Origin: Scytonema sp. RU_4_4
GTDB taxonomy: Bacteria > Cyanobacteriota > Cyanobacteriia > Cyanobacteriales > Nostocaceae
Reading direction: 5' to 3'
DNA length: 32,545 bases
Assembly (NCBI GenBank): GCA_012031965.1
Contig: JAAUSC010000064.1
Location: 1 to 32,545, forward strand
The notes beneath the pieces were generated by a model, which saw nothing but the letters and a program-made list of their open reading frames with translations, was not told the DNA's origin and ran no database searches. Below are positions 1-7,677 of the stretch, one piece after another; position 1 is the stretch's first letter, and each line of letters begins with the position of its first letter. Both the position numbers and the translations under genes were made by a program.

Positions 1-56
1 AGACCTTTGAGTAGATCTATCAGTCTTACTGAATCATCAAAACCAGGAGAACCGTA

Positions 57-839
57 ATGAGTAGTCAAGTTATCAAAACAAGGACATTCTCTGATTTAGT
101 GGAATCGATAATTGCCAAGGAAGAAAGCATCTTAAGCGAGTTGGATTTGGAGCACTATCTGGACAATACAATGTCACAAAAAGATGGTTTGAAACGATTT
201 GCTGAAGCTTTCTATTTCGTGCGATATAACTTTACTCGCCTAAATTTCATATTGGGTGAGAGGTGTGGTGCCAATGAGGAGTTTTTGTGGGCAGGACTTG
301 CAAAGAATTTGATGGAAGAGTTAGGGGGTATAAAAGGACCCAGTCATAACCAACTATATAGAGATTTTTTATCTTGCGTAGGAATTCACTCAGAAAAATC
401 TTTACGAGAACCTATATTTGCATATCAATTCAATGCTTCGTGGGAAAAGTTTTGTAGAGATGCATCTCTTCCAGAAGCTCTTTCAGCAATTGCAATTTAT
501 GAAATCTTTGATAAACCTGATTATGCACTCTTGCTACGTGTTATTGAAAAAGCTGGTGTTGCTAAACGCGGTCTTCGCTTCTTTACAGTTCATGCTGTAG
601 CAGAGCATTTCAATTTATTTGAAGATACAATTTCCTGGTTAAGTAAACAAGAAAAAGGTGAGGAAATCATTTCTAACGGAATTAATTTTGTCTTTAGAAC
701 ACAGAGAATGATGTGGGCTGGATTGCTAAACACTTTGGATGAGCAATGTTGTGATGCTTTGGAAGAAAGAGAAAATAAAAGTTTATCTCATTGTTTTTCT
801 GGAGCAAGTGAGAATGAGTTACAGGAAGAGTGGGCGTAA
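57..839 (+). CDS. Heme-oxygenase-fold (HDO/PqqC/TenA-like) iron enzyme
   Basis: 260 residues, mostly helical, matching the iron-containing redox enzyme family (heme-oxygenase-like diiron oxidases and oxygenases such as CADD, BesC, UndA). Seen: a first-ligand segment NLMEELGG...SHNQLY with E87/E88 and H97, a second acidic segment around E149 (AIYEIF), and H179 followed by E183. In CADD-type enzymes the last motif is H, then D/E at +4, then H at +7; here +7 is Asn (N186), though H184 is adjacent, so one metal ligand may be altered. The start follows AGGAGA about 7 bases upstream. The stop overlaps the next gene by 26 bases, so this is the first visible gene of an operon with an amino-acid-type importer. 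Inference: it oxidises or cleaves a small amino-acid-like molecule. Substrate unknown; family fairly sure, reaction not. Confidence 0.8.
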   Translation: MSSQVIKTRTFSDLVESIIAKEESILSELDLEHYLDNTMSQKDGLKRFAEAFYFVRYNFTRLNFILGERCGANEEFLWAGLAKNLMEELGGIKGPSHNQLYRDFLSCVGIHSEKSLREPIFAYQFNASWEKFCRDASLPEALSAIAIYEIFDKPDYALLLRVIEKAGVAKRGLRFFTVHAVAEHFNLFEDTISWLSKQEKGEEIISNGINFVFRTQRMMWAGLLNTLDEQCCDALEERENKSLSHCFSGASENELQEEWA

Positions 840-1677
840 ATTACTTGTATTAGGTGTTGCACTCATCACTATTATTTTGCTCTGTCTTGCCTCATGTACT
901 AGTCATTCTCTACGGACAGATAATAAGTTGACGTTAGCGCAAATATCCAGCAATAGCAAGTTAAAAGTTGGGTATCTTGTCTTTCCACCAACAATTACAA
1001 AAAATACTTCTACTGGTGAGTTAGGAGGTCATCATGTTGAAACAATCAAAGAGATTGCTCGACTGAATAATTGGAAGCTTGAGTTTATTGAGACAGATTG
1101 GGCAGGCTTTGCAGCAGGTCTCAACTCTCGTCGATTTGATGTTTCAATAGTACCTACCTTTGTCACTGTACCAAGAGCGTTATCTGTCTATTTTACTAGA
1201 CCTCTTTTTTTTGCAGGCAATAGTGCGATCGCTCGTGTTAACGACAATCGTTTCACAAGCATTAAGAGCATTGATCAGCCTGGAGTTGTGGTTGCAGTCA
1301 CTCAGGGTGAGGCTGGAGATGAATATGCCAGAGCAAATTTTAAGAAAGTGAAAATAACGCGATATCCTGGTGGTGATCAATCACTTGCATTTCAGACAGT
1401 TGTCAGTGGTCGAGCAGATGTTGCTCTTGGTGATGCTTACGCAACATCACAGTTTGTCAAAGCTAACTCAAAGCAAGTGAAAGACTTGTTTGCTGAGTCT
1501 CCATACAATTTGACTCCTGTTTCATGGGCTGTACGTCGAGGAGATGAGGAACTTCTTAACTTCTTAAATAGCAGTTTGGAGGCTTTGGACTATCAAGGAT
1601 ATCTTCGTGAGTGGGAACGAAAAGCTGGAGCTAACTGGCTTCATCTGAAGAAAACTTGGGAATTTAGTAATAATTAA
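814..1677 (+). CDS. Family 3 (polar amino acid type) ABC substrate-binding lipoprotein
   Basis: 287 residues from the ATG at 814, preceded by GGAG at 801-804. An upstream in-frame ATG at 739 exists but would place 25 unrelated residues before the signal peptide. The N-terminus is a lipoprotein signal: basic MSYRKSGRK, a hydrophobic stretch, then lipobox LASC with Cys28 as the lipidated residue. The rest is an SBP_bac_3 fold. The characteristic arginine that binds the substrate alpha-carboxylate is probably R121 in TVPRALSVYFTRPL, with D109 in the preceding RRFDVSIVP strand. It should capture an amino acid or similar carboxylate outside the inner membrane and pass it to the permease encoded 8 bases downstream. 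Overlap with the upstream metalloenzyme gene suggests translational coupling. Ligand identity cannot be read from the sequence. Confidence 0.9.
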   Translation: MSYRKSGRKLLVLGVALITIILLCLASCTSHSLRTDNKLTLAQISSNSKLKVGYLVFPPTITKNTSTGELGGHHVETIKEIARLNNWKLEFIETDWAGFAAGLNSRRFDVSIVPTFVTVPRALSVYFTRPLFFAGNSAIARVNDNRFTSIKSIDQPGVVVAVTQGEAGDEYARANFKKVKITRYPGGDQSLAFQTVVSGRADVALGDAYATSQFVKANSKQVKDLFAESPYNLTPVSWAVRRGDEELLNFLNSSLEALDYQGYLREWERKAGANWLHLKKTWEFSNN

Positions 1678-1685
1678 TTGTGTAA

Positions 1686-2360
1686 ATGGATTGGAATTTT
1701 TCTGTCGTTTGGAACCATCTTTTACCACTCTACTTTGCCTTCTTAACAACAGTCTGGATTAGTATTGGAAGCATTACTTTAGGAACTGCTATAGGTCTCA
1801 TATTAGGAGTTTTATCGCTTATTTCCTTTAGTTTCATTTCATGGTTAGCTAGACTTTTCATTGAGCTTTTTCTGGCGCTACCAACTCTTGTACTTCTTGT
1901 GTGGCTGTATTACAGTTTACCGCTGATAATTCCTGGTTTCATTATTGAGGGACAAAGTTGTGCTATCTTGGGTCTTGGTTTAAGTCTTTCGGCGTTTGTT
2001 GCTGAGATCATTCGAGGAGGAATAAATTCAGTACCCTCTGGCGAAATTGAAGTAGCGTATTGTACAGGAATGTCACGCATTCAAGCAATTCGTTATATCC
2101 TTATCCCTCAAGTTTTCCGTAAATCTTGGCCGCCTCTTATGGGTCAATATATAACAACTTATAAGTTTTCTACATTGGCATCAGTCATTGCTGTTCCAGA
2201 AATCCTGCACACTGCAAATTCTATTATTGCCCAGACCTACCGACCACTAGAAATTTATTCTGCTGTAGCAGTGATATTCATCATTACCATAATTCCTCTC
2301 AATATTCTTCTTAGGCGAATACAACGCGTTAAACAGCTAGGTGGAATAGAGAAAATATGA
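1686..2360 (+). CDS. Amino-acid-type ABC transporter permease (HisM/GlnP family)
   Basis: 224 residues, highly hydrophobic with about five membrane segments, the usual size for a single permease of polar amino acid importers. The cytoplasmic EAA loop that docks the ATPase is visible as EIEVAYCTGMSRIQAIRYIL followed by IPQVFRKSWPPL. The ATG lies 8 bases after the stop of the binding protein gene; no strong ribosome site is seen, which fits translational coupling. Only one permease gene is present, so a homodimeric channel is likely. Same operon as the heme-oxygenase-fold enzyme. Confidence 0.92.
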   Translation: MDWNFSVVWNHLLPLYFAFLTTVWISIGSITLGTAIGLILGVLSLISFSFISWLARLFIELFLALPTLVLLVWLYYSLPLIIPGFIIEGQSCAILGLGLSLSAFVAEIIRGGINSVPSGEIEVAYCTGMSRIQAIRYILIPQVFRKSWPPLMGQYITTYKFSTLASVIAVPEILHTANSIIAQTYRPLEIYSAVAVIFIITIIPLNILLRRIQRVKQLGGIEKI

Positions 2361-2474
2361 GTTTTTAACTTTTGAACTTGCTCTGGGCTATTTAGTAAGA
2401 TGAGAAAAAAGTAACGTTCTCACAAAGAAGTTAAAAGTCTTTTTTTTTACATATTGCTAACCCATAGTAGTGCA

Positions 2475-3155
2475 ATGGAAAATTTATTTCTCTGTGTAAA
2501 TCGTATAGGAAAAAAAATTAATCACACCACGGTTCTAAATACTGTCTCTTTCTCTCTCAAAAAAGGTGAAAGTATGGTGATTCAAGGACCAAGCGGGTGC
2601 GGGAAAACAACTCTGCTACGATGTATTGCTTTGCTAGAAGAAATTGACCAAGGACGAATCATTTTTAATGGAGAGACTGTTTCCAAGCCAGGTTTTCTAA
2701 AACGTGCTTCTGGTAAAAACCATTTAGAAATTGGCATGGTATTTCAGCAGTTATATCTTTGGTCTCATATGACAGTTCTTCAAAATGTATCACTTCCCCT
2801 CTGGCTCCGTAATGGGAAAAACAAAAAACTTGCAGATGAAGCTGCAAAGGAGCAGTTAGCCTTACTTGGTATTGAGAATAAAGCAAATGATTACCCCAAT
2901 CAACTATCAGGAGGTCAACGACAAAGGGCTGCACTTGCACGTGCGCTTGTGCATTCTCCTCAACTTCTCTTATTAGATGAAATCACTGCCAATTTGGATC
3001 CTCAAACAGCTCGCAAAGTGATAGGAATTGTCGAAAAAATCATTGCAACAGGCACATCAGTGTTATTAGTCACTCATTCCAACCTGCGTTTAGCAAGTTG
3101 GTCATATGTCTTGTTGTTTGACGGTACTACGTGGAAGATGAAGAGATCTTTGTGA
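2475..3155 (+). CDS. Amino-acid-type ABC transporter ATP-binding protein (GlnQ/HisP-like)
   Basis: About 226 residues from the ATG at 2475; an in-frame TTG at 2454 would add seven residues. All ATPase motifs are present: Walker A GPSGCGKTT (about 38-46), Q-loop VFQQLYLW, ABC signature LSGGQRQR, Walker B LLLLDE followed by the D-loop, and the switch histidine in VTHSN. It energises uptake by the neighbouring permease and lipoprotein. The 114-base gap from the permease is the largest in the operon and contains a run of nine T at 2441-2449. The gene ends 15 bases before the convergent txlA, leaving almost no room for a terminator. Confidence 0.92.
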   Translation: MENLFLCVNRIGKKINHTTVLNTVSFSLKKGESMVIQGPSGCGKTTLLRCIALLEEIDQGRIIFNGETVSKPGFLKRASGKNHLEIGMVFQQLYLWSHMTVLQNVSLPLWLRNGKNKKLADEAAKEQLALLGIENKANDYPNQLSGGQRQRAALARALVHSPQLLLLDEITANLDPQTARKVIGIVEKIIATGTSVLLVTHSNLRLASWSYVLLFDGTTWKMKRSL

Positions 3156-3170
3156 ATGGGGTTTCATAAA

Positions 3171-3761
3171 TCAATTGACCACTTGAGCGCCATGACTGCG
3201 GGGATCGTCCTGAGTGTTTGTTGGTGCAACTGGTGCATTAAATTGCGAAACTCTCCCGCTTGCTTGAGCATAAGGCAAAGGCGAATCATCAACCAAGGCT
3301 TCTAAGTTACTTGACAAAATAGTGCGGGGTTGATCACCAATAGCCTGCGCAACAGCTTCCCCTTTCTGGTTTATATACACGAAATGAGGAATACCATCTA
3401 CTCGATATTTCAACATCTCTGGTAGCCACTTGGTATTATCCACATTCAACATGACAAAATTTACTTTGTCAGCATACTGCTGTTCTAGTTGCGCGACATC
3501 TGGTGCCATTTTTTGGCAGACAGTACACCAATCAGCATAAAACTCCACAAACGATGGCTTACCATTGGTTAAAGCAACTTCAAAAGGTGTGGACTGCTTA
3601 TCTAACTGAGACAAAGTAGCAGAGGTTGTCTCAGTTCTGAGTCCCAAGACTAAGGCTACGCTAAGGGCGATCGCCACGATTGCGATAAAGAAATTTCTCA
3701 AGCGCGCCCCAACCTTGGATTCTGATGTTTCTGGAGAATGAACAGGTGAATCGGTACTCAT
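3171..3761 (-). CDS. txlA: Membrane-anchored thioredoxin, HCF164/TxlA type
   Basis: 196 residues. A single N-terminal membrane helix spans about residues 22-41, after a polar tail, followed by a thioredoxin fold. The redox pair is Cys79 and Cys82 in WCTVC, and the conserved cis-proline is P125 in GIPHF. This matches cyanobacterial TxlA and plant HCF164, which carry reducing equivalents across the thylakoid membrane and are linked to cytochrome b6f assembly and photosystem stoichiometry (established for the family). The C-terminal tail (about 150-196) is poorly conserved and Pro/Ser/Asn rich. It is divergent from the NIL-ferredoxin gene and convergent with the ABC operon. Symbol assigned by family resemblance. 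Confidence 0.88.
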   Translation of the reverse strand: MSTDSPVHSPETSESKVGARLRNFFIAIVAIALSVALVLGLRTETTSATLSQLDKQSTPFEVALTNGKPSFVEFYADWCTVCQKMAPDVAQLEQQYADKVNFVMLNVDNTKWLPEMLKYRVDGIPHFVYINQKGEAVAQAIGDQPRTILSSNLEALVDDSPLPYAQASGRVSQFNAPVAPTNTQDDPRSHGAQVVN

Positions 3762-3851
3762 AACAATTTATTAAAACTTATTAAGTATTACCTTCTTCAG
3801 TTTAACCTCCTCTCCATCTGTCTTAGCATTCTTGGCGGTTCATAAAGCCAC

Positions 3852-3881
3852 AGATCTAAAATATGAAGATCTAAAATATGA
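3852..3881. repeat. Perfect 15-bp tandem duplication
   Basis: The 15-mer AGATCTAAAATATGA occurs twice back to back in the intergenic region between txlA and the ferredoxin gene, about 40 bases before the ferredoxin start. It may be a replication slip or a duplicated regulator site; nothing in the sequence decides. Confidence 0.9.
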
Positions 3882-3921
3882 GTGTGTCCCCGGATGCTTG
3901 GGGAATCTACTCAATAAGACT

Positions 3922-4326
3922 GTGAAAAAACGAGTCACCCTTTCTTTCCCTAAACGTGTTGTCCAAATGCCTGTCACTTACCGATTGGCAAGAGATTTCA
4001 ACGTTGCTGCAAATATTATCCGCGCTCAGGTTGCACCAAATCAAATCGGTAAACTCGTAGTGGAACTATCGGGAGATATTGATGAATTGGATGCAGCAAT
4101 TGAGTGGATGCGATCGCAAAACATCACTGTTTCCCAAGCTTTAGGAGAAATCGTCATTGATGAAGACTTGTGCGTCCACTGTGGCTTGTGTATAGGAGTT
4201 TGCCCAACAGAAGCTCTTAACCTCGATCCCCAAAGTTATAAGCTGACGTTTACGCGATCGCGCTGCATTGTCTGCGAACAGTGTATTCCCACCTGTCCTG
4301 TACAAGCAATTTCCACGAATCTTTAA
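3922..4326 (+). CDS. NIL-domain 2x[4Fe-4S] ferredoxin
   Basis: About 134 residues from GTG at 3922. The open frame extends back to a TTG at 3832, but the family normally begins at the KKRVTLSFP segment and the extra 30 codons run through the 15-bp duplication. The N-terminal half is a NIL domain, a small ligand-binding fold also found at the end of methionine importer ATPases. The C-terminal half has two cluster motifs, CVHCGLCIGVCP and CIVCEQCIPTCP, each with the CxxCxxCxxxCP pattern for a [4Fe-4S] cluster. NIL-ferredoxins are linked by family knowledge to sulfur and methionine metabolism; the partner here is unknown. No strong ribosome site precedes the GTG, so the exact start is uncertain. 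Confidence 0.88.
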   Translation: MKKRVTLSFPKRVVQMPVTYRLARDFNVAANIIRAQVAPNQIGKLVVELSGDIDELDAAIEWMRSQNITVSQALGEIVIDEDLCVHCGLCIGVCPTEALNLDPQSYKLTFTRSRCIVCEQCIPTCPVQAISTNL

Positions 4327-4374
4327 AACCAGATCACAATGAGAACGAGACTGTGACAGGTTCAGTTGTGTTGT

Positions 4375-5442
4375 TCACTTCAGCTTAAAGACATCTGCCA
4401 GTACACCACCATCTCCTACCAACCTATCCTTTGCCGGAGCATCATAAACTGCCAGTAGTGAAGGTCCCTCAGTCATATCATGAAATAAAGTCATTCCCTC
4501 AGCATGGTCGTCTCTGTTTCCATATGGGATATCAAGCACAAGCTCTGGATAATTGAGAACATTCTCTCGTAAATGCTCACCATTTTTCACACGATAAACT
4601 TGTACAGGACCATCTAAATCCATTGTGGGTCCTGCTAAAACCAACAAGTCTTCACCATCTAAAAGTAAATCCCGAATTCCTAAACCATTCAAAAAGAGAA
4701 AATGCTTCTTGTATTCCTTTCCATCATCTCCAATCTTCTTCAGTTTGAGCAGTTCTGGGCTAGAATTTTCTAACTCAATTTCCAGAATCATAGCCCAACC
4801 TCGTAACACAGGTCCACGCAAACCTAGAAAAACTCGGTTTTTAGAAACGGCTATTCCTTCCATATCAAAACCATTATCTTTACCTGGAATTGCCGCTTTC
4901 ACAAAAAAGCCCAAATGTGGATCATCTGCTAAAGCTTCCATGAGGAAGTTACCTTGTTTTGTTACCTCAAGTTTGGCAGCACTTAATTGTACATTAGGAT
5001 TTTTTGGATGTTGGCATACTGGTAATAATTCACCATTTACTAATGGAATACGTCCGATGATATAACGATTTGCTTCTGATGCAATTTTTGCCAGTCTTTG
5101 AATATTTTTTTCGTCAGAGTGCTTAGGTTTCGGTTTTTTACGTTTATAGCTGTGCGAACCAATTAACCATAGGTAATAGTCAGCGTATGCCAAACCTTCA
5201 ATATCAATTTCTTCTTCTTCTGGTGCAGGTAAACTGATAAAGTCTGCTACGTGAAATTGTTTATGTTCTGCAAAGTTTGTTGCATCTACAAAAGATAGCC
5301 GTTCAATCGTTGAGGTTTCATCTGACCCCAACCACAAGTGCTTCTCCGGGGTTAGCAGCACTGCTGAAATGTCGTTACGATGTTCTTTAAAGCCATCAGT
5401 AAAAGTTAGTAAAACTTGATTGATTCGATGTGAATTGTGCAT
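4375..5442 (-). CDS. DUF3616 domain protein
   Basis: 355 residues, no signal peptide or membrane helix. Seen: repeated beta-strand-like segments with DIEGLAYADYYLWLIGSHS and, later, DMEGIAV and HAEGMTLF, suggesting a beta-propeller in which each (D/A)EG(I/L/M) marks a blade. This pattern matches DUF3616, a family without an established function. A lysine-rich stretch KRKKPKPKH sits near residue 103. It is convergent with the ferredoxin gene and divergent from the CHAD gene, with a 241-base AT-rich shared upstream region. A cytoplasmic location is inferred. Confidence 0.82.
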   Translation of the reverse strand: MHNSHRINQVLLTFTDGFKEHRNDISAVLLTPEKHLWLGSDETSTIERLSFVDATNFAEHKQFHVADFISLPAPEEEEIDIEGLAYADYYLWLIGSHSYKRKKPKPKHSDEKNIQRLAKIASEANRYIIGRIPLVNGELLPVCQHPKNPNVQLSAAKLEVTKQGNFLMEALADDPHLGFFVKAAIPGKDNGFDMEGIAVSKNRVFLGLRGPVLRGWAMILEIELENSSPELLKLKKIGDDGKEYKKHFLFLNGLGIRDLLLDGEDLLVLAGPTMDLDGPVQVYRVKNGEHLRENVLNYPELVLDIPYGNRDDHAEGMTLFHDMTEGPSLLAVYDAPAKDRLVGDGGVLADVFKLK

Positions 5443-5683
5443 TTTACAAAATCCTGAGAGTCATTTATTATTGCTTTTTTTGTTATTTCTTAAACCTAGT
5501 TTATCAGTTTTATTGTGTTTTTTTTTATTCTCAATCATTTTTTATAAAAATTTTCTGAAAAATCTTAGCCAATAAAAAAATCACAAAACATTTACAAAAC
5601 ATAGATGAACCTTTTGAAAAAATGTTACCATTCAATAACCTCATCTTATTAAGTACTACTATCTAAGGCGTGTATCAACCATT

Positions 5684-6652
5684 ATGACATTAGCTACAAA
5701 ACAAGAAGTCAAAACTCTAGGAAACTACGCTTACTCAGCAATTCAAAAACACAGTAAGAAAACCATAAAATGGGAAACAGCAGTAAAGAAAGATAAAGAC
5801 CCAGAAGCATTGCATCAAATGCGAGTGGGGATGCGTCGCCTACGCACAGCCGTAACAAGGTTTTCACCTGCTGTAGATTTGCCAAAACCAGCTAGTGATA
5901 AAAATATTGGTAAAATTGCGCGGAATCTGGGTAATCTCCGGGATTTAGACGTTCTAAAGGAAATTTTAGAAAATCTTGAGCAATCACATTTACCTCGCAA
6001 AGAACAGCAGTCAGTGCAAACAGCTTTGGATGCTTTGAGTGAACAACGTCAAGAGGCTTTGGTAGATGTAAAATCAACATTAAAGAATGAGCGTTACAAG
6101 TCTCTAAAACAGACATTGAAAGAGTGGTTAGAGGAACCATCTTATCAACCAGTAGCATATTTGCCAATTCAGGAGGTGCTACCAGATTTACTCTTACCAG
6201 AGATTAGTAGCTTCTTACTGCATCCAGGTTGGCTTATAGGAACGCAAGTAGAAGAAGCCGAGATTTTGATAGCTAGAGATTGGGATATCCAGAAGGTAGA
6301 GCAAGAATTAGCAACAAATGGGGAAATTCTTCACAGTTTACGCAAACAAGCCAAACGCCTGCGCTACCAGATGGAGTTATTTACTGACTTATACGGGGAG
6401 TCTTATACAGCTTGTCTTGCAGAAGTAAAAAGTATCCAAGAGATATTGGGAGCAATGCAAGATAGCGTAGTATTAGCCCAGTGGCTTGGAGATGTCCTCA
6501 AGTCAGAAATACACTCTCAACTTCCTACTCTTGCTTCTTTGTTAGCGGAAAATCGTTACAAATTATGGCAGCAATGGCAACCCTTACAGTGGCGGTATCT
6601 GAAATCTGAGACCAGACATGGATTTCATCTAACAATATTACACCCAGCGTGA
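5684..6652 (+). CDS. CHAD domain protein
   Basis: 322 residues of mostly alpha-helical sequence rich in Arg and Lys. The conserved histidine motif HQMRVGMRRLRTA starts at residue 44, and a second copy-like motif, LHSLRKQAKRLRYQ, lies near residue 226. These define the CHAD fold: two helical bundles with a basic groove that binds inorganic polyphosphate (known for characterised members). There is no attached CYTH triphosphatase domain, so it is a stand-alone CHAD protein likely associated with polyphosphate granules (inference). A palindromic repeat follows the stop and separates it from the convergent amidase gene. Confidence 0.87.
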   Translation: MTLATKQEVKTLGNYAYSAIQKHSKKTIKWETAVKKDKDPEALHQMRVGMRRLRTAVTRFSPAVDLPKPASDKNIGKIARNLGNLRDLDVLKEILENLEQSHLPRKEQQSVQTALDALSEQRQEALVDVKSTLKNERYKSLKQTLKEWLEEPSYQPVAYLPIQEVLPDLLLPEISSFLLHPGWLIGTQVEEAEILIARDWDIQKVEQELATNGEILHSLRKQAKRLRYQMELFTDLYGESYTACLAEVKSIQEILGAMQDSVVLAQWLGDVLKSEIHSQLPTLASLLAENRYKLWQQWQPLQWRYLKSETRHGFHLTILHPA

Positions 6653-6668
6653 GCCTCGCTTACGCTCC

Positions 6669-6727
6669 AATTCAAAATTCAAAATAAAGAATTCAAAATA
6701 AAGAATTCCAATTTTGAATTTTGAATT
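6669..6727. repeat. AATTCAAAATTCAAAAT palindromic repeat between convergent genes
   Basis: Perfect 17-bp inverted arms, AATTCAAAATTCAAAAT at 6669-6685 and its complement at 6711-6727, enclose a 25-base loop. The same A/T-rich word recurs near 28661-28690 and 29889-29932. It lies between converging genes and could act as a two-way terminator, but it is best described as a dispersed repeat. Confidence 0.85.
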
Positions 6728-6764
6728 CTCCACAGGGGGGTATGGGGTTAGCAGGAGAAATTTG

Positions 6765-7274
6765 TCATGAATTTGTTAAGCCTTTAACGATTGCATTTGC
6801 CGTTTCCTCTGCATTATATAACTTCATATCTTTTGGCGAATCGATAAAACAACCCTCTATCAGAATTGCAGGCATATTTGTATTTTTGAGGACAAATAAT
6901 TTAGAACCATCTTTTATACCACGATTTTTAAATCCTAGCTTAGTAATTTCATCTAATACAGATTTAGCAATTTTTTTTCCTACTTCACTAATTGCATAAA
7001 CTTCTGTTCCATTTGCCTGACCATTAAAGCAATTGAAATGGATGGAAACAAAAATATCAACATGAGCTGTATTAGCTATAGTGCATCTTTTTGAGAGAGA
7101 TTCTTCTACTGTATCAACTTTTGTTGGTTTACATAGGACAACTTGATGCCCCAAAGCTTTTAATTTAGCTATAACTTTATTTCCGACATCTAAGTTTAAA
7201 TTATCCTCAAATTTGATTCCTTTAGCTCCGATATCAGGAGGACAATTGTGCCCAATATCAATTCCAAATTTCAT
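6765..7274 (-). CDS. Small N-acetylmuramoyl-L-alanine amidase (Amidase_3)
   Basis: 169 residues from the ATG at 7274, which has GAGG 8 bases upstream; an in-frame GTG at 7283 lies too close to that site. It is an Amidase_3 zinc hydrolase cutting the bond between MurNAc and L-alanine. Predicted zinc ligands are H9 (DIGHN), E23 (KFEDN) and H79 (SIHFN); the catalytic glutamate is E140 (ILIEGCF). There is no signal peptide and no peptidoglycan-binding domain, and it is shorter than the usual AmiC. It may be exported by another route, act after lysis, or derive from a phage-type lysin. Cell-wall function is secure; the physiological role is not. Confidence 0.88.
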   Translation of the reverse strand: MKFGIDIGHNCPPDIGAKGIKFEDNLNLDVGNKVIAKLKALGHQVVLCKPTKVDTVEESLSKRCTIANTAHVDIFVSIHFNCFNGQANGTEVYAISEVGKKIAKSVLDEITKLGFKNRGIKDGSKLFVLKNTNMPAILIEGCFIDSPKDMKLYNAEETANAIVKGLTNS

Positions 7275-7677
7275 TGTATGCACCTCAGATAATTTTGTTA
7301 CTTCGTTTTAACAAGTGATAGTCAAAAATGTCAATTTTTATCAGGACTTACGCACGAACAACGTAACTATAGTCATTGCGACCGTTTGCGAAGCTGCCGA
7401 AGGCATAGGGAAGCAATCGCAACCCGCTCTTTTTCGTAGCGCGTGCGTAAGTCCTATTTATTTCTTATTTTTTCTCTTTGTTTAGTGAAGAGTTTTTGGC
7501 TGTTGCCTATATATAGTCTCAATAAATAAGTTCATATCTAAGACTGATACATTTGATAAAAAATCTTTTTCAAGTATTTATACTTAACAAGTCTACTCCA
7601 TGTGAAGGTCATGGCAGGAAAATAAGCGTGTCACAATAAGAAATATAAAACCATTCGTAAACTTTCTATCTCAAGGC
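7275..7677. other. Intergenic region between amidase and chlH
   Basis: 403 bases without a gene. It contains the MITE-like element at 7343-7455, followed by about 220 AT-rich bases that must carry the chlH promoter. No clear -35/-10 pair or RNA motif could be assigned. No strong Shine-Dalgarno is seen immediately before the chlH ATG. Confidence 0.6.
7343..7455. mobile_element. MITE-like element with AGGACTTACGCACG ends
   Basis: 113 bp bounded by perfect 14-bp terminal inverted repeats, AGGACTTACGCACG at 7343-7356 and its complement at 7442-7455. There is no coding capacity. A related element with the same AGGACTTAC(G/A)CA end is at 19474-19575, and a single end is visible at 14800-14812. Non-autonomous transposition is inferred from the structure; no target duplication was identified. 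Confidence 0.75.

Noticed and set aside
739-813. Upstream extension of the binding-protein gene from ATG 739
   Set aside because: The lipoprotein signal and the GGAG site fit the ATG at 814.
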